A stretch of DNA of 64,000 bases from Bombella apis (lineage in GTDB: Bacteria > Pseudomonadota > Alphaproteobacteria > Acetobacterales > Acetobacteraceae). The DNA lies in assembly GCF_018221685.1 (NCBI RefSeq), contig NZ_JAGJTM010000004.1:186001-250000 (forward strand). Direction: 5' to 3'. The notes beneath the pieces are model-generated. The model did not search any database, was not told the origin of the DNA, and saw only the letters and a list, made by a program, of their open reading frames with translations. Positions 8,382-16,801 of this stretch are shown here, piece by piece. Numbering within the stretch: the stretch's first letter is position 1; the number at the start of each line of letters is the position of its first letter. The position numbers and the translations under genes are program-made.

Positions 8382-9049
8382 ACAGCCATACCGTCCCGTT
8401 GGGGCTGGTGACATTCCTGCGCAGGGTTTCGAATTTGTGCTGCCGTTATCTGTGGGGAGGGAATGGCGTTGCTTTCTTCACGGGGGCCGGCAGCCTCATC
8501 GGGAATCGTATGATTTTTGTCCGTAGTGGCCCCCGTGCAGGATTCGGGTGGCTGTTGGCAACATTGACCAGCTGGCGTCAGGAGAGACTGAATCGCTTCG
8601 GGCCGATGGTTCAGAAGACTGTATGTGGAGACTTTTGGGGTGTTGAAGAGGAGAGCATGACAATGGTCTGCTGTTTCTTCATCTTTTTCATGAGCGTTTA
8701 TGAACAGTCATATAGATTAAAATTCATTAATTGTAGGGTGTGATGCGGGTCTGTTTATTGGATGTTCTAAGGAATTTTAGCAAAATTTTTCATAATTTAA
8801 CTTTAAATTTTGCATTTTAATTTTAATTATTAAAATAAAATGTATATAAATATAAAAATATTATCAAAATGTTAAAAAAAATACAAAGTAAAATTATGAA
8901 ATAAATTGTGTACTTAAAGTTATTCTAAAGTTAAACGGGAGGAATTTATCATTTTTCTGTTGACTATACTTCGTGAATATGGATTTATGACCTCGGAAGA
9001 CGCATATGGGGCTTCCAACTCCTTAATAGAAAGTGTGTGGAGACTTGAC
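8382..9049. other. 668-base gap, strongly AT-rich between about 8740 and 8960
   Basis: No gene could be supported here. One plus-strand frame (8333-8743) is open but lacks a start signal, domain or coding character. From about 8740 the sequence turns into runs of A and T quite unlike the GC-rich surroundings, ending just before the double-glycine peptide gene. It probably carries that gene's promoter and may mark the edge of acquired DNA. Confidence 0.6.
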
Positions 9050-9394
9050 ATGAGAGCTCTCAGCAACCGCGAGCTGGACAGCGTTTCTGGTGGTTTTGGT
9101 CTGGGCAACCTGATTGGTGGTCTGGTTGGTGGTCTTGGTGGCGGCGCACAGAACCCGCTGGCCGCTCTGGCCCCGGCTGCCAATACCAATACGATCCCGG
9201 CCGTTAGCTACCCGCAGGGGGCTGCTGCTCCTGCTGCCGGTTTCAATCTTGGTGGTCTTGGGCAGCTGCTGTCTCCTATCCAGAGCTTTACCTCTGCTTT
9301 TAGCAATTTCCTGCAGCATCCTCTGCGTACGATCCTGTCTCTTGTAGGGACGGGCATTCAGCAGGCTGTGAACTTCGTCACACGTCTGATCTGA
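9050..9394 (+). CDS. double-glycine leader (bacteriocin-type) peptide precursor
   Basis: A 114-residue product whose first 15 residues, MRALSNRELDSVSGG, match the double-glycine leader consensus (L-x-x-x-E-L-x-x-V-S-G-G) of class II bacteriocins and other peptides processed by C39-peptidase ABC transporters. Cleavage after GG would release about 99 residues, with a Gly-rich hydrophobic N-terminal part (LGNLIGGLVGGLGGG) and an amphipathic C-terminal part (FSNFLQHPLRTILSLVG). I chose the ATG at 9050 because GGAG lies eight bases upstream; the frame also runs back to 8960. No peptidase transporter or immunity gene is in the window, so export machinery must lie elsewhere. Bacteriocin activity is inference. 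Confidence 0.65.
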   Translation: MRALSNRELDSVSGGFGLGNLIGGLVGGLGGGAQNPLAALAPAANTNTIPAVSYPQGAAAPAAGFNLGGLGQLLSPIQSFTSAFSNFLQHPLRTILSLVGTGIQQAVNFVTRLI

Positions 9395-9460
9395 TCCCTG
9401 TCATCCCGCAAGGGATGGCCGTGGGTAGGGTCTCTGTCCAGTCAGGGCAGGCTCTCTGTG

Positions 9461-9498
9461 AGGGGATGGTCCGTATGGGCCATCCCCTTATGTGTTTT
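9461..9498 (+). terminator. stem-loop terminator after the double-glycine peptide
   Basis: GGGGATGGTCC (9462-9472) pairs with GGGCCATCCCC (9477-9487) around a GTAT loop, with one wobble pair, followed by a T-rich stretch. It lies about 70 bases after the peptide stop and just before the convergent Hint-domain gene. Confidence 0.65.
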
Positions 9499-9508
9499 CA
9501 GTGGGTTG

Positions 9509-11068
9509 TCAGGCAAGAGCATAGGGGCCTGCACTGAGTATCTCGAGCTTCAGCAGGCAGCCATTCTGCTGTTTCATGTCAGGCAGTGGCAGATGGGCTG
9601 CCCCGGTGGTCCAGCGGCATGGAACAGGCTCTGTAACATCCCATCCTGTGTTCGGGGCGGCTGTCAGGTGTGATGTCAGGGGGATGTCGGTTCCATCAGG
9701 CTGAACGAGCGTTATCTCGCCGACAAGAACGCCCAGGGTTCGTCTGTCATCCACGAAAGGGCCAATCTGTCTGTCCGGCCGGCTTGTCCGGGACTTGATG
9801 GTGAGAAAGGATGGACTGTTTTTCAGCCAGAACAGGTAGTGTCCGCCATTGCGCTGATACAGGGCGAGTTCGGTCCCCTGTGGGTCCAGCAGGGTCAGGG
9901 CCGGGTCGTCTGTGGTGGCTGGTCTGGCGGTTTCCGGTGGGAATCCCAGCCGGGTTGCCCGCTCTGCCAGTGCAGCATGCAGGGGCTCGACAAAGGCCCG
10001 ATCCACGTTCAGCGGGGCGGCGGCGTCCTGTTGCCAGTCTTTGGGGCGGGAGTGGAAGGACGCTGGGGAGGGAATGGACAGGGCTGCTTCAGGCGTCGTG
10101 AAACTGTGGCGGTTGCCCGTGTCCAGATATGTTTCGGACAGGACACCATTGGCACTGATGATGCGATGCTCATAGGTCTCGATGTGGTAAATGTCGTAGC
10201 TGTCCCGTTCTTCCCGCAGGATCGTTCTGCCATTGACGAGCATACGGGCGGGAATGAAGCTGCCTTTCAGCAGCAGGCAGTGCTCTTCGGTAATGTAGAG
10301 GTCACGGAAGGGGCAGTTCTCCCCGAATGTGTGGCGTCTGATGCGTATTGGCCAGTCGTCAGACGAGGTGGGTGTGACGGATTTCCAGCCACTCCAGCGG
10401 AGATGTTCGATGTGTTTGTGACCATTCCGGAAGACATGGATGGCATCACCGGCCCTCAGCTCCTCAATGGGTCTGGGGCCCTGGGGGGTGTCTATCAATG
10501 TGCCTGCGAGGTAGCAGACAACATCCGCACTGGTTTGTGGTGGTGCCGGAGGTGTGAACGGGGACCAGCGTCCATCCTGCGGGAGGCCATATGGATTGCC
10601 GGGAATGAAGATGTTTGCATGGACCGTGCTGTAGAAGCTGTAATCCTCGTTCATCTGGATGATGGTCTGGTTGGCCGAGGCATCGTAGCGCTGCCGTGTT
10701 GTCGTTCTGGATGTCGTCTGGCCGGAAAATGTGAACTGGAATGTGAAGCCGGATGGTGGTGGGCTGACCAGATGGAGGTCCAGGGAAAGATTGGTCTGGA
10801 GGGAGGCGCTGCTCAGCCCTCCGTAATCAAGAGCAAGCTGTCCACCTGTTCCGGGGTCTATGGTCAGGGAATGGGGGGCAGCCATGAGAGAAGAGCTGAC
10901 GGTGCCATTCCATGATGCCGGTGAGATGACCAGTGACCCTCCCTGAAAGGCGAAAAACGTATCCTCCTGTGGCAACGACAGGTTGTCAGGCATGAAAAGC
11001 GTGGTGTTGATGACAGCTTTACGGGATTGGGGAGTGTACGTGATGGTCTGGTTCTGTGCGACAATCAT
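9509..11068 (-). CDS. Hint-domain-containing exported-type protein
   Basis: 519 residues. The first 180 residues are Ser/Thr/Gly-rich and beta-strand-like. A Hint (hedgehog/intein, Hint_2-type) domain follows, starting at Cys185 in CYLAGTLIDTPQGPRPIEEL, continuing through YITEEHCLLLKG, and ending near IISANGVLSETYLDTGNR. A C-terminal region of about 190 residues has no motif I know. Proteins of this architecture are abundant in acetic acid bacteria; Hint domains can self-cleave, but the role of this group is not known to me. It lies between the double-glycine peptide and a truncated autotransporter. No signal peptide is visible. Confidence 0.75.
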   Translation of the reverse strand: MIVAQNQTITYTPQSRKAVINTTLFMPDNLSLPQEDTFFAFQGGSLVISPASWNGTVSSSLMAAPHSLTIDPGTGGQLALDYGGLSSASLQTNLSLDLHLVSPPPSGFTFQFTFSGQTTSRTTTRQRYDASANQTIIQMNEDYSFYSTVHANIFIPGNPYGLPQDGRWSPFTPPAPPQTSADVVCYLAGTLIDTPQGPRPIEELRAGDAIHVFRNGHKHIEHLRWSGWKSVTPTSSDDWPIRIRRHTFGENCPFRDLYITEEHCLLLKGSFIPARMLVNGRTILREERDSYDIYHIETYEHRIISANGVLSETYLDTGNRHSFTTPEAALSIPSPASFHSRPKDWQQDAAAPLNVDRAFVEPLHAALAERATRLGFPPETARPATTDDPALTLLDPQGTELALYQRNGGHYLFWLKNSPSFLTIKSRTSRPDRQIGPFVDDRRTLGVLVGEITLVQPDGTDIPLTSHLTAAPNTGWDVTEPVPCRWTTGAAHLPLPDMKQQNGCLLKLEILSAGPYALA

Positions 11069-11251
11069 GAGCAGCTATCTTGGGCGGTATCCGGTTTTTT
11101 CGTGGAAACCGTCTGAAGATAGGGGCTGTTCCCTTATCAGAGATTAAGCCAGTCCTTCATAATTACCTGCACAGGTCCAGTCTGTTACGGTCTGTTCTGT
11201 ACTGTGGGCAGGCGTATCCCCAGGGGGCAGCTGGTAGGAGCCACACCCAAC

Positions 11252-11285
11252 AAAAAGGGCGGACCATGGTGGTCCGCCCTTTTCT
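11252..11285 (-). terminator. bidirectional-type terminator after the autotransporter
   Basis: AAAAGGGCGGACCA (11253-11266) and TGGTCCGCCCTTTT (11270-11283) form a long near-perfect stem with a TGG loop, A-rich on one side and T-rich on the other. It can stop transcripts from both sides and sits 25 bases beyond the autotransporter stop. Confidence 0.85.
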
Positions 11286-11309
11286 GTCTGCGATACCGGA
11301 GATACGGGA

Positions 11310-13375
11310 TCAGAACTTCATCTTGAAGGTTCCCGTTGCACCGCTTTCGGTCGACTGGTTGCCGTACTGGCCAATGTAGGACAGATCCAGATCAATACGA
11401 TCAGTCAGGCGGGCCGTCATGCCAGCATTCACGACAGCCGCATTGCTGGAGAGCAGAACACCGGCGACGTCCATGTCGCTGGGCCCGCCTGTTGTGGTAA
11501 AGGCCTCATGCTGGCGGGACCCCAGGCGACCGAAGCCATGGCGGTAGGCTGCCGTGAGGTGCGGCATGAAGATCGTCCGGCCGATATTCAGCGTCGTGGC
11601 GGCACGGAAACCGAAGGTTGAGAAGGTGACCCCCGTATCCGTCCCACGGCTGCGCAGGGCGGCCTCGTTGCCATGCTCATGATAGCTGTTGGTCTGCATG
11701 TTCACATACGCCACGTTCATGAACGGCTCGAAGACGCCGCGCCCGGTGCGCATCTTGTAGCCCAGTTCAGCGAATGTCTGTGCAGTTCCACCCAGATAGC
11801 CACTGCTGAGGCGCCCGCCATAATCACCAACGGCGACATGCCGACGGGTGTTGATGACATTCCAGCTATAGGCAGCGCCCAGTCGTAGGTTCAGGCGGCC
11901 CCAGTGTGTCCCGGCATAGGCCCCAACAGTGATGTTGTTGCTGTTGCCGGAGGAGGAGCGCCCCCGCTGGATGTTGAACTGGGAGTGACCATAGGACAGC
12001 AGCCCGCCGACACGCCAGTTGCTGCGGTTGATCGGCGCATCCGCCCCCATGATGAACCCGGCCGTGTTGTGGTGCATGAGGGCAGCATTGCCATCTCCGC
12101 TGTTATGACCGAGGGCTCCGTAAGCCTGCCCCCACAGGACAGCATGGTCGGAATAGCAGGCGCCATTCTTTTTATGCGTCTTCAGGTCATAGAGGCTCTG
12201 GCCATTATGGCCATAATCGCAGTCGCTGTTTGCCAGACGGTCCATCACCGCATTGCGGATGTAGAAGCTGTCCTGAATCAGCGCCGTACGGATGGAGGCG
12301 TGCAGCTCACCGGAGAGATTGTCCAGCGCCCGCCGTGCCTGGTCCCGTGTCAGGCCTGTCATGGCCTGGCTGAGCGCCGAGCTGGGAGCGAGATGGTCCA
12401 GCCCCTGGCCGGTGGTAATCTGGTTGCGGGTTTCACCTACCGTGCTGAACGAGCTGGCATTGCGGCGCAGGACGATGTCAACAGCATCGGCACTGTAGGC
12501 AAAGGCTGGGTCCAGATAGGCATACTGGGGTGCCAGATTGCTCGACAGTTTTTCGTCAAACTGGCCGTTGACACCGCCGGATGCCGTCAGGACACGGTAA
12601 GCCTGCCCATATGTCAGGCCCGCGCCTGCATTCTTCAGCTGGAGGTCCAGAGTCCCGCCCTGCAGATAAGCCGTGCCCGTGACAGCCAGACGGTCTGAGG
12701 TGAGTTCATGGAACCCGTTGCCTTTTGCCGTGTCAATGGTCCGGCCCGTCGTATCGCTCGTCCCGCGGATCCGCAGGACAGAGCCCTTGGCCATGGTCAG
12801 GTTACCACTGACATGCAGGGTGGAGAGCGCATCAGAGCCGATCGCACCGGGGGCGACCGTAGCACCGGAGACAGCCTGGGTTGAGCTGACGGTGCCGGTA
12901 CCACGCAGGGTTGCGCCATTGCCGACGGAAACCGGGCTGGAACCATTACGACCATCCACTTCCAGAGTTGCCTGGTTCTGGATCATCGTCGGGCCTGAAT
13001 AGGTGCTGTCACCTGTCAGGATTTCCGTCCCGCCATCGATGGTCAGGCCACCATTGCCGGAAAGAGACCCGGCGTAGGTGTCACTGGCCTTTGTCAGGAT
13101 GAGCGTGCCATCCAGCGTGCCGTTGCTGTTTCCTGCGAGGGACCCGGCGGAGGCATTGTTGCTGGTGACGGTCAGGTTCTGGCCATCATGGGTGAGGGTA
13201 CCGCCGATGGTGCTGTTGTCGAGTGTCAGGGACCCGTTGCCCGTATTGGTGACAGCACCATCCGTTTTGTTGCCCCCGGCGAGGGTCATGACGCCGCTGT
13301 TTGTTGCGGAGGCCTGAGACCCGCCCGTGGCGCTGAAGGTGGCATTGGCAGCGTTTGTGATGGTCCCTGCGGAAC
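11310..13375 (-). pseudogene. autotransporter, 5'-truncated (passenger part plus beta-barrel)
   Basis: Type V secretion protein fragment. The C-terminal 280 residues are an autotransporter beta-barrel ending in FKMKF, with typical strands such as AVLWGQAYGALG and FEPFMNVAYVNM. Upstream is a Gly/Ser/Thr-rich passenger with passenger-associated repeats (TYAGSLSGNGGLTIDGG, STYSGPTMIQNQATLEVDG). The coding character starts abruptly at about 13375 with SAGTITNAANATF. There is no signal peptide and no convincing start codon; the frame runs on into AT-rich DNA encoding implausible sequence. The first in-frame ATG (13289) is inside a repeat. The barrel looks intact, but a protein without a Sec signal cannot reach it, so I call it a remnant. 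Confidence 0.7.
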
Positions 13376-13819
13376 AACTTGTTGGGATAAGTAATTTTAT
13401 GGTGTATGCAATATGTGGTTGTGGTGAGGAAGTTTTTGTAAAATTAGCATTGAAGAGAATATAAACATTTGCAATTGAAAATTTATTTTATAATTATCCT
13501 TAATTAATTATTCAAGAATGGTTTTTCATGGCTATTTTTCGTTATTTGTAAGTCGTATCGAGCAGAGCGACCCGGCACTCGGCCTCATGGGTTCTTCTGT
13601 GCGTTTTTCCACGGAGACTCCATCATTCTACAGAGATAGTATTTTGATACCAGCAGGAAGGCAGTCAGAGATCATGCCGACTGCAGGTTATGATGTAGGT
13701 GGAATGTTTGTCTTTTTCATGGCTTTCCTGAACCATGTTTTGGAAAATTGGCCTTGTGTCGGGGAGAGCCGAATGGAGGCCGGAGCATGTTGGTGTTTGC
13801 AGGCGTCCCGGGCAGGGGG
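13376..13819. other. 444-base region without a supported gene, AT-rich at its left end
   Basis: The junction with the autotransporter fragment is sharp: GC-rich repeat coding sequence gives way at about 13376 to A/T-rich DNA extending to about 13520, followed by sequence of average composition. A short inverted repeat AACAA-C-TTGTT (13373-13383) straddles the junction. The plus-strand frame 13518-14000 runs antisense into the LysR gene and has no domain. I see no gene. Confidence 0.5.
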
Positions 13820-14707
13820 TCAGGGCAAGCTGGTCTGCAACCAGGTTTCTTCGGCTCTGTTCAGGGGGGTGTTGCGGCGGACAGCGAGTGAAATGGTGAT
13901 GCGGATGGTCGGGTCCTGCAACGGGCAGCAGTACAGCCCGTCATTCTGGGCCGGATTGTGGAAGGCCGCCGGAATGATGGTGACGCCGACACCCGCCTGA
14001 ACCATGGTCAGCAGGAGGGTTGTGTCACCCGTGCGCCCGGTGACATGGGGCGCGGCCCCGTGACTGGCAAAGGCTTCCGAGATGAAACGGTTTATCTTGA
14101 AGTTCTCATTCATGAGGACGATCTTCTCATCCAGAATGTCCGTGAAGGAGCAGCTCTCCCGGCCTGCGAGCCGGTGTGAGTCGGCCATCAGCAGGCAGAG
14201 TTCTGCCTCTGCAAAGGGGATGGTGCGCAGCTGCCTGTTCTGGACAGGCCCTATGAGGGCGGCGATGTTCGTGTGATGGCCGAGAAGCTGGGCCACCAGC
14301 CTGTCGGAGGGATGTTCCTCGATGTTCAGCACGACATCGGGATAGAGGCTGCAGAACTGCCGGATGATGGGACGGAAGTAGATCGCCCCCAATATGGGTG
14401 GGAGTGCCAGATGGACCGTCCCCTTCAGGGGGCCTGAATCATCCGCCATCGCCCGGTGAAGATTCTGTTCGGCCTCAAGCAGACGTTCAGCATGAAGAAA
14501 GAAGGTCTTGCCCTTTTCCGTCAGGGTGATGGTCTTGTGGGACCGCTCGAAAAGGCGGACGTCCAGTTTGTTTTCCAGAGAGCGGATGCCCATGCTCAGG
14601 GAAGGCTGGCTGATGTGCAGCTGGTCACTCGCACGGCTGAAGCTGCCCTGTGTGGCAACGGCCATGAAGTAGTGGAGTTCCCGGAGAGTCAGTTGGGGGT
14701 ATGGCAT
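13820..14707 (-). CDS. LysR-family transcriptional regulator
   Basis: About 295 residues starting MPYPQLTLRELHYFMAVATQ. The N-terminal winged helix-turn-helix shows GSFSRASDQLHISQPSLSMGI, ELENKL-like SLENKLDVRLFERS and TLTEKGKTF, all standard for LysR regulators; the remainder is the effector-binding fold (PLKGTVHLALPPILG; GVGVTIIPAAF). An ATG 14 codons upstream would add a short Tyr-rich extension; neither start has an obvious ribosome binding site. It is divergent from the decarboxylase gene, the usual arrangement of a LysR regulator with its target, and a T-N11-A palindrome lies between them. The inducer cannot be read from sequence. Confidence 0.9.
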   Translation of the reverse strand: MPYPQLTLRELHYFMAVATQGSFSRASDQLHISQPSLSMGIRSLENKLDVRLFERSHKTITLTEKGKTFFLHAERLLEAEQNLHRAMADDSGPLKGTVHLALPPILGAIYFRPIIRQFCSLYPDVVLNIEEHPSDRLVAQLLGHHTNIAALIGPVQNRQLRTIPFAEAELCLLMADSHRLAGRESCSFTDILDEKIVLMNENFKINRFISEAFASHGAAPHVTGRTGDTTLLLTMVQAGVGVTIIPAAFHNPAQNDGLYCCPLQDPTIRITISLAVRRNTPLNRAEETWLQTSLP

Positions 14708-14717
14708 AGGGAAAAGG

Positions 14718-14732
14718 CTATAGTCTGTATAG
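14718..14732. promoter_or_regulatory. LysR-type T-N11-A operator candidate
   Basis: CTATA-GTCTG-TATAG is a perfect inverted repeat with 5-base arms and fits the T-N11-A rule of LysR binding sites (T14719, A14731). It lies 11 bases upstream of the regulator's chosen start and about 90 bases upstream of the divergent decarboxylase. Confidence 0.55.
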
Positions 14733-14781
14733 AAATATAATATTATCATATTGAAGATGGGCTGGATAGGCTTTCCTCAGA

Positions 14782-14799
14782 GGCACGGACTGACGTGCC
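14782..14799 (+). promoter_or_regulatory. inverted repeat in the 5' leader of the decarboxylase gene
   Basis: GGCACG-GACTGA-CGTGCC, perfect 6-base arms around a 6-base spacer, ends just before the ribosome binding site (GAAAGGA) and start at 14820. It could be an operator half of the LysR region or an mRNA hairpin affecting translation. No direct evidence for either. Confidence 0.35.
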
Positions 14800-14819
14800 A
14801 ATGATGAAAGGAACGTACG

Positions 14820-16457
14820 ATGGCAAAGGTTGTCGATTATCTTCTGGACCAGCTCTCCCGGCTGGGTGTGGAGCATGTCTTCGGTGTCCCGGGTGACTAT
14901 GCCTTCCCGATTAATGACGCCATCACGGCCAGGGCGGACATGCGCTGGATTGGTTGCTCCAATGAACTGAATGCCGCCTATGCGGCCGATGGCTACGCCC
15001 GCATACGGGGGATTGCGGCCCTGAACACGACCTATGGCGTTGGCGAGCTGAGTGCCATGAACGGCGTTGCCGGGGCATATGCGGAGCATCTGCCGGTCAT
15101 CCATCTGGTTGGCCTGCCCAAGCGGGCCGTGCTGGATGAAAAGCGGCTTGTGCATCATACCCTGGGCAACGGGCAGACCACGGCCTTTTATGATGCTGCC
15201 GGTCATGTCGTCTGTGCCCGTACCATTCTGGATGGCCAGAACTGCGTGCAGGAGCTGGAACGTGTTCTGGCCACGCTGCGCCGGGAGCGGCGGCCGGTCT
15301 ATATTGGCATCCCGTTCGATGCAGCTCATGATGATGTGGTCATGCCTGATGGTGACATGGCTCTTCCGGAAGTGCGGAGCGGGAAACAGGCCGCCATCGT
15401 GGCACGGCGCATCATGGCCGAGCTGGAGCGCAGCACGTCTCCCTGTGTCCTGCCGGGTATCCTGACGGCCCGGTTTGGCTGCCGGGAGGCGATGAGACGG
15501 TTCCTCAGCCGGTCCGGTCTGCCCCATGCCACCATGTTCATGGACAAGGGCGTGGTGGATGAACAGGCTGAAGGGTTTGTGGGGATGTATGGCGGGCATC
15601 TCGTGCAGGAAGATGTCGCCGACTTTGTGGAGCAGGCCGATCTCGTCCTGACGCTGGGTGCTGAAATGACGGATTTCAACACCGGGCTTTTCACCCAGAA
15701 GCTGGACCCGGAACGCATCATCAGTGTCATGGCGCATGAGGTGCGCTTTGGTGATGGTGCCGTTCATGCCGTTGATCTGGCCGATGTGATCGAAGCCTTG
15801 GCCGATCTGGCCGATACCGTATCCTGCCCCGCCGGTCCCGGCTATCTGGGGATGGAACTGCCCCCTCGGCAGGCTGACGAAGGGGATGCTGGGGTGATCA
15901 GAACCCATACCTTCTATGCCGCCATACGGGATCATCTCCGGGCTGGGGATATCGTCGTGAGTGAGACGGGGACGGTCGCCATGGGCATGGGCTTCATCCG
16001 TCTGCCTGAAGGGGTCGACTATGAGGAGCAGAGCCTGTGGGGGTCCATCGGCTGGGCCACGCCGGCGGCGTTCGGCATGGCCATCGCAGCCCCTCACAAG
16101 CGGATCATCCTGCTGACCGGTGAAGGGTCACATCAGCTGACGGTACAGGCTCTCGGTGAGTTTGCCCGTTTTGACTGTCATCCGCTCATCCTTGTCCTGA
16201 ACAATGATGGCTATCTGATCGAGCGTCTGCTCTGTGATGACGGGGAACGTTATTACAATGACATTGCCAGCTGGGATTACACGGCTCTGGCCCGTGGGTT
16301 CGGCGGCAAGGACTGGCAGTGCGAGCGCATCAGCACACCCAGGGCTCTGCGTCAGGCTCTGGACGCTGTCAGGCCGGGGCAGGGTACCTATCTGGAGGTC
16401 GCCGCACCCCGCTATGATGCTCCCGTCATGGCCGAGGCTCTGGGCGAGATGCAGTAA
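14820..16457 (+). CDS. ThDP-dependent 2-keto-acid decarboxylase (pyruvate/indolepyruvate decarboxylase type)
   Basis: 545 residues, full length for the PDC/IPDC family, which decarboxylates 2-keto acids to aldehydes. Conserved are Asp26 in VPGDYAFP, the cofactor-activating Glu49 in SNELNAAYAADGYAR, the catalytic pair His112-His113 in VHHTLGNG, and the ThDP/Mg motif GEGS (434-437) through NNDGY (461-465). However, the second catalytic Glu (Glu473 of Zymomonas PDC), normally in T-x-Q-E, is Ala444 here (LTVQALGEF). That Glu supports protonation of the intermediate, so activity may be low or altered. It is divergently paired with a LysR regulator. Acetic acid bacteria use such enzymes to make acetaldehyde, but the substrate here is open. 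Confidence 0.85.
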   Translation: MAKVVDYLLDQLSRLGVEHVFGVPGDYAFPINDAITARADMRWIGCSNELNAAYAADGYARIRGIAALNTTYGVGELSAMNGVAGAYAEHLPVIHLVGLPKRAVLDEKRLVHHTLGNGQTTAFYDAAGHVVCARTILDGQNCVQELERVLATLRRERRPVYIGIPFDAAHDDVVMPDGDMALPEVRSGKQAAIVARRIMAELERSTSPCVLPGILTARFGCREAMRRFLSRSGLPHATMFMDKGVVDEQAEGFVGMYGGHLVQEDVADFVEQADLVLTLGAEMTDFNTGLFTQKLDPERIISVMAHEVRFGDGAVHAVDLADVIEALADLADTVSCPAGPGYLGMELPPRQADEGDAGVIRTHTFYAAIRDHLRAGDIVVSETGTVAMGMGFIRLPEGVDYEEQSLWGSIGWATPAAFGMAIAAPHKRIILLTGEGSHQLTVQALGEFARFDCHPLILVLNNDGYLIERLLCDDGERYYNDIASWDYTALARGFGGKDWQCERISTPRALRQALDAVRPGQGTYLEVAAPRYDAPVMAEALGEMQ

Positions 16458-16584
16458 GGTCTCGTTCTGAAACCGGGTGGGCAGGCGCACTCCGTGTCTG
16501 CCCACCAAGGGGAAGAATGGTACGTCAGGATGATGTCCAAGAGATGCCTGTCAGGCCGATTGTTCAGAGTTTTCATGAAATGTC

Positions 16585-16660
16585 TGGCGTCCCGTACGGG
16601 ATTCGAACCCGTGTTGCCGCCGTGAGAGGGCGGTGTCCTAGGCCTCTAGACGAACGGGAC
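16585..16660 (-). tRNA. tRNA-Glu (anticodon CUC)
   Basis: Read on the minus strand, the 76 bases fold into a standard cloverleaf. The acceptor arm GTCCCGT pairs with ACGGGAC, the anticodon stem CCGCC pairs with GGCGG around the loop CTCTCAC (anticodon CTC), and the T arm carries GGTTCGAATCC. The discriminator G and a genomically encoded CCA follow. It lies between the decarboxylase and the HIT gene. Confidence 0.96.
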
Positions 16661-16715
16661 TAAAGGCGTGAGCCCTCTCTAGAGGGAACGGCGGGGAAGT
16701 GCAAGAGGGAAAGAT

Positions 16716-16785
16716 ACCTTTTGTAAAAAAAGGTTTTCCAACCAGTCCCGAAAGGGGGGGGAAGCCGCCCAGAGGCAGCTTCCCC
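16716..16785 (-). terminator. two hairpins downstream of the HIT gene
   Basis: GGGGAAGC (16758-16765) pairs with GCTTCCCC (16778-16785), with further pairing inside the loop. About 20 bases further on, ACCTTTT and AAAAGGT (16716-16735) form a second stem with a U-rich strand in the minus-strand transcript. Together they probably end the his-HIT transcript before the tRNA gene. Confidence 0.55.
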
Positions 16786-16801
16786 GGATGGGGCGGTGCC
16801 G

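Noticed and set aside
8333-8743. 136-codon plus-strand frame after the esterase
   Set aside because: No ribosome site, no domain and no coding character; it overlaps the esterase 3' end.
9839-10915. 358-codon plus-strand frame across the Hint-domain gene
   Set aside because: Opposite to a recognisable Hint domain; Gly/Val/Cys-rich without any motif.
11310-13289. Treating the autotransporter as an intact gene starting at the ATG at 13289
   Set aside because: This start lies within the passenger repeats, the coding sequence clearly continues upstream to about 13375, and there is no signal peptide.
13518-14000. 160-codon plus-strand frame left of the LysR gene
   Set aside because: Half of it is antisense to the LysR coding sequence and the rest has no recognisable feature.
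14718-16097. 459-codon open frame on the minus strand across the decarboxylase
   Set aside because: It is antisense to a clearly conserved ThDP enzyme, is rich in His/Gln/Pro as expected for antisense of GC-rich genes, and has no domain.
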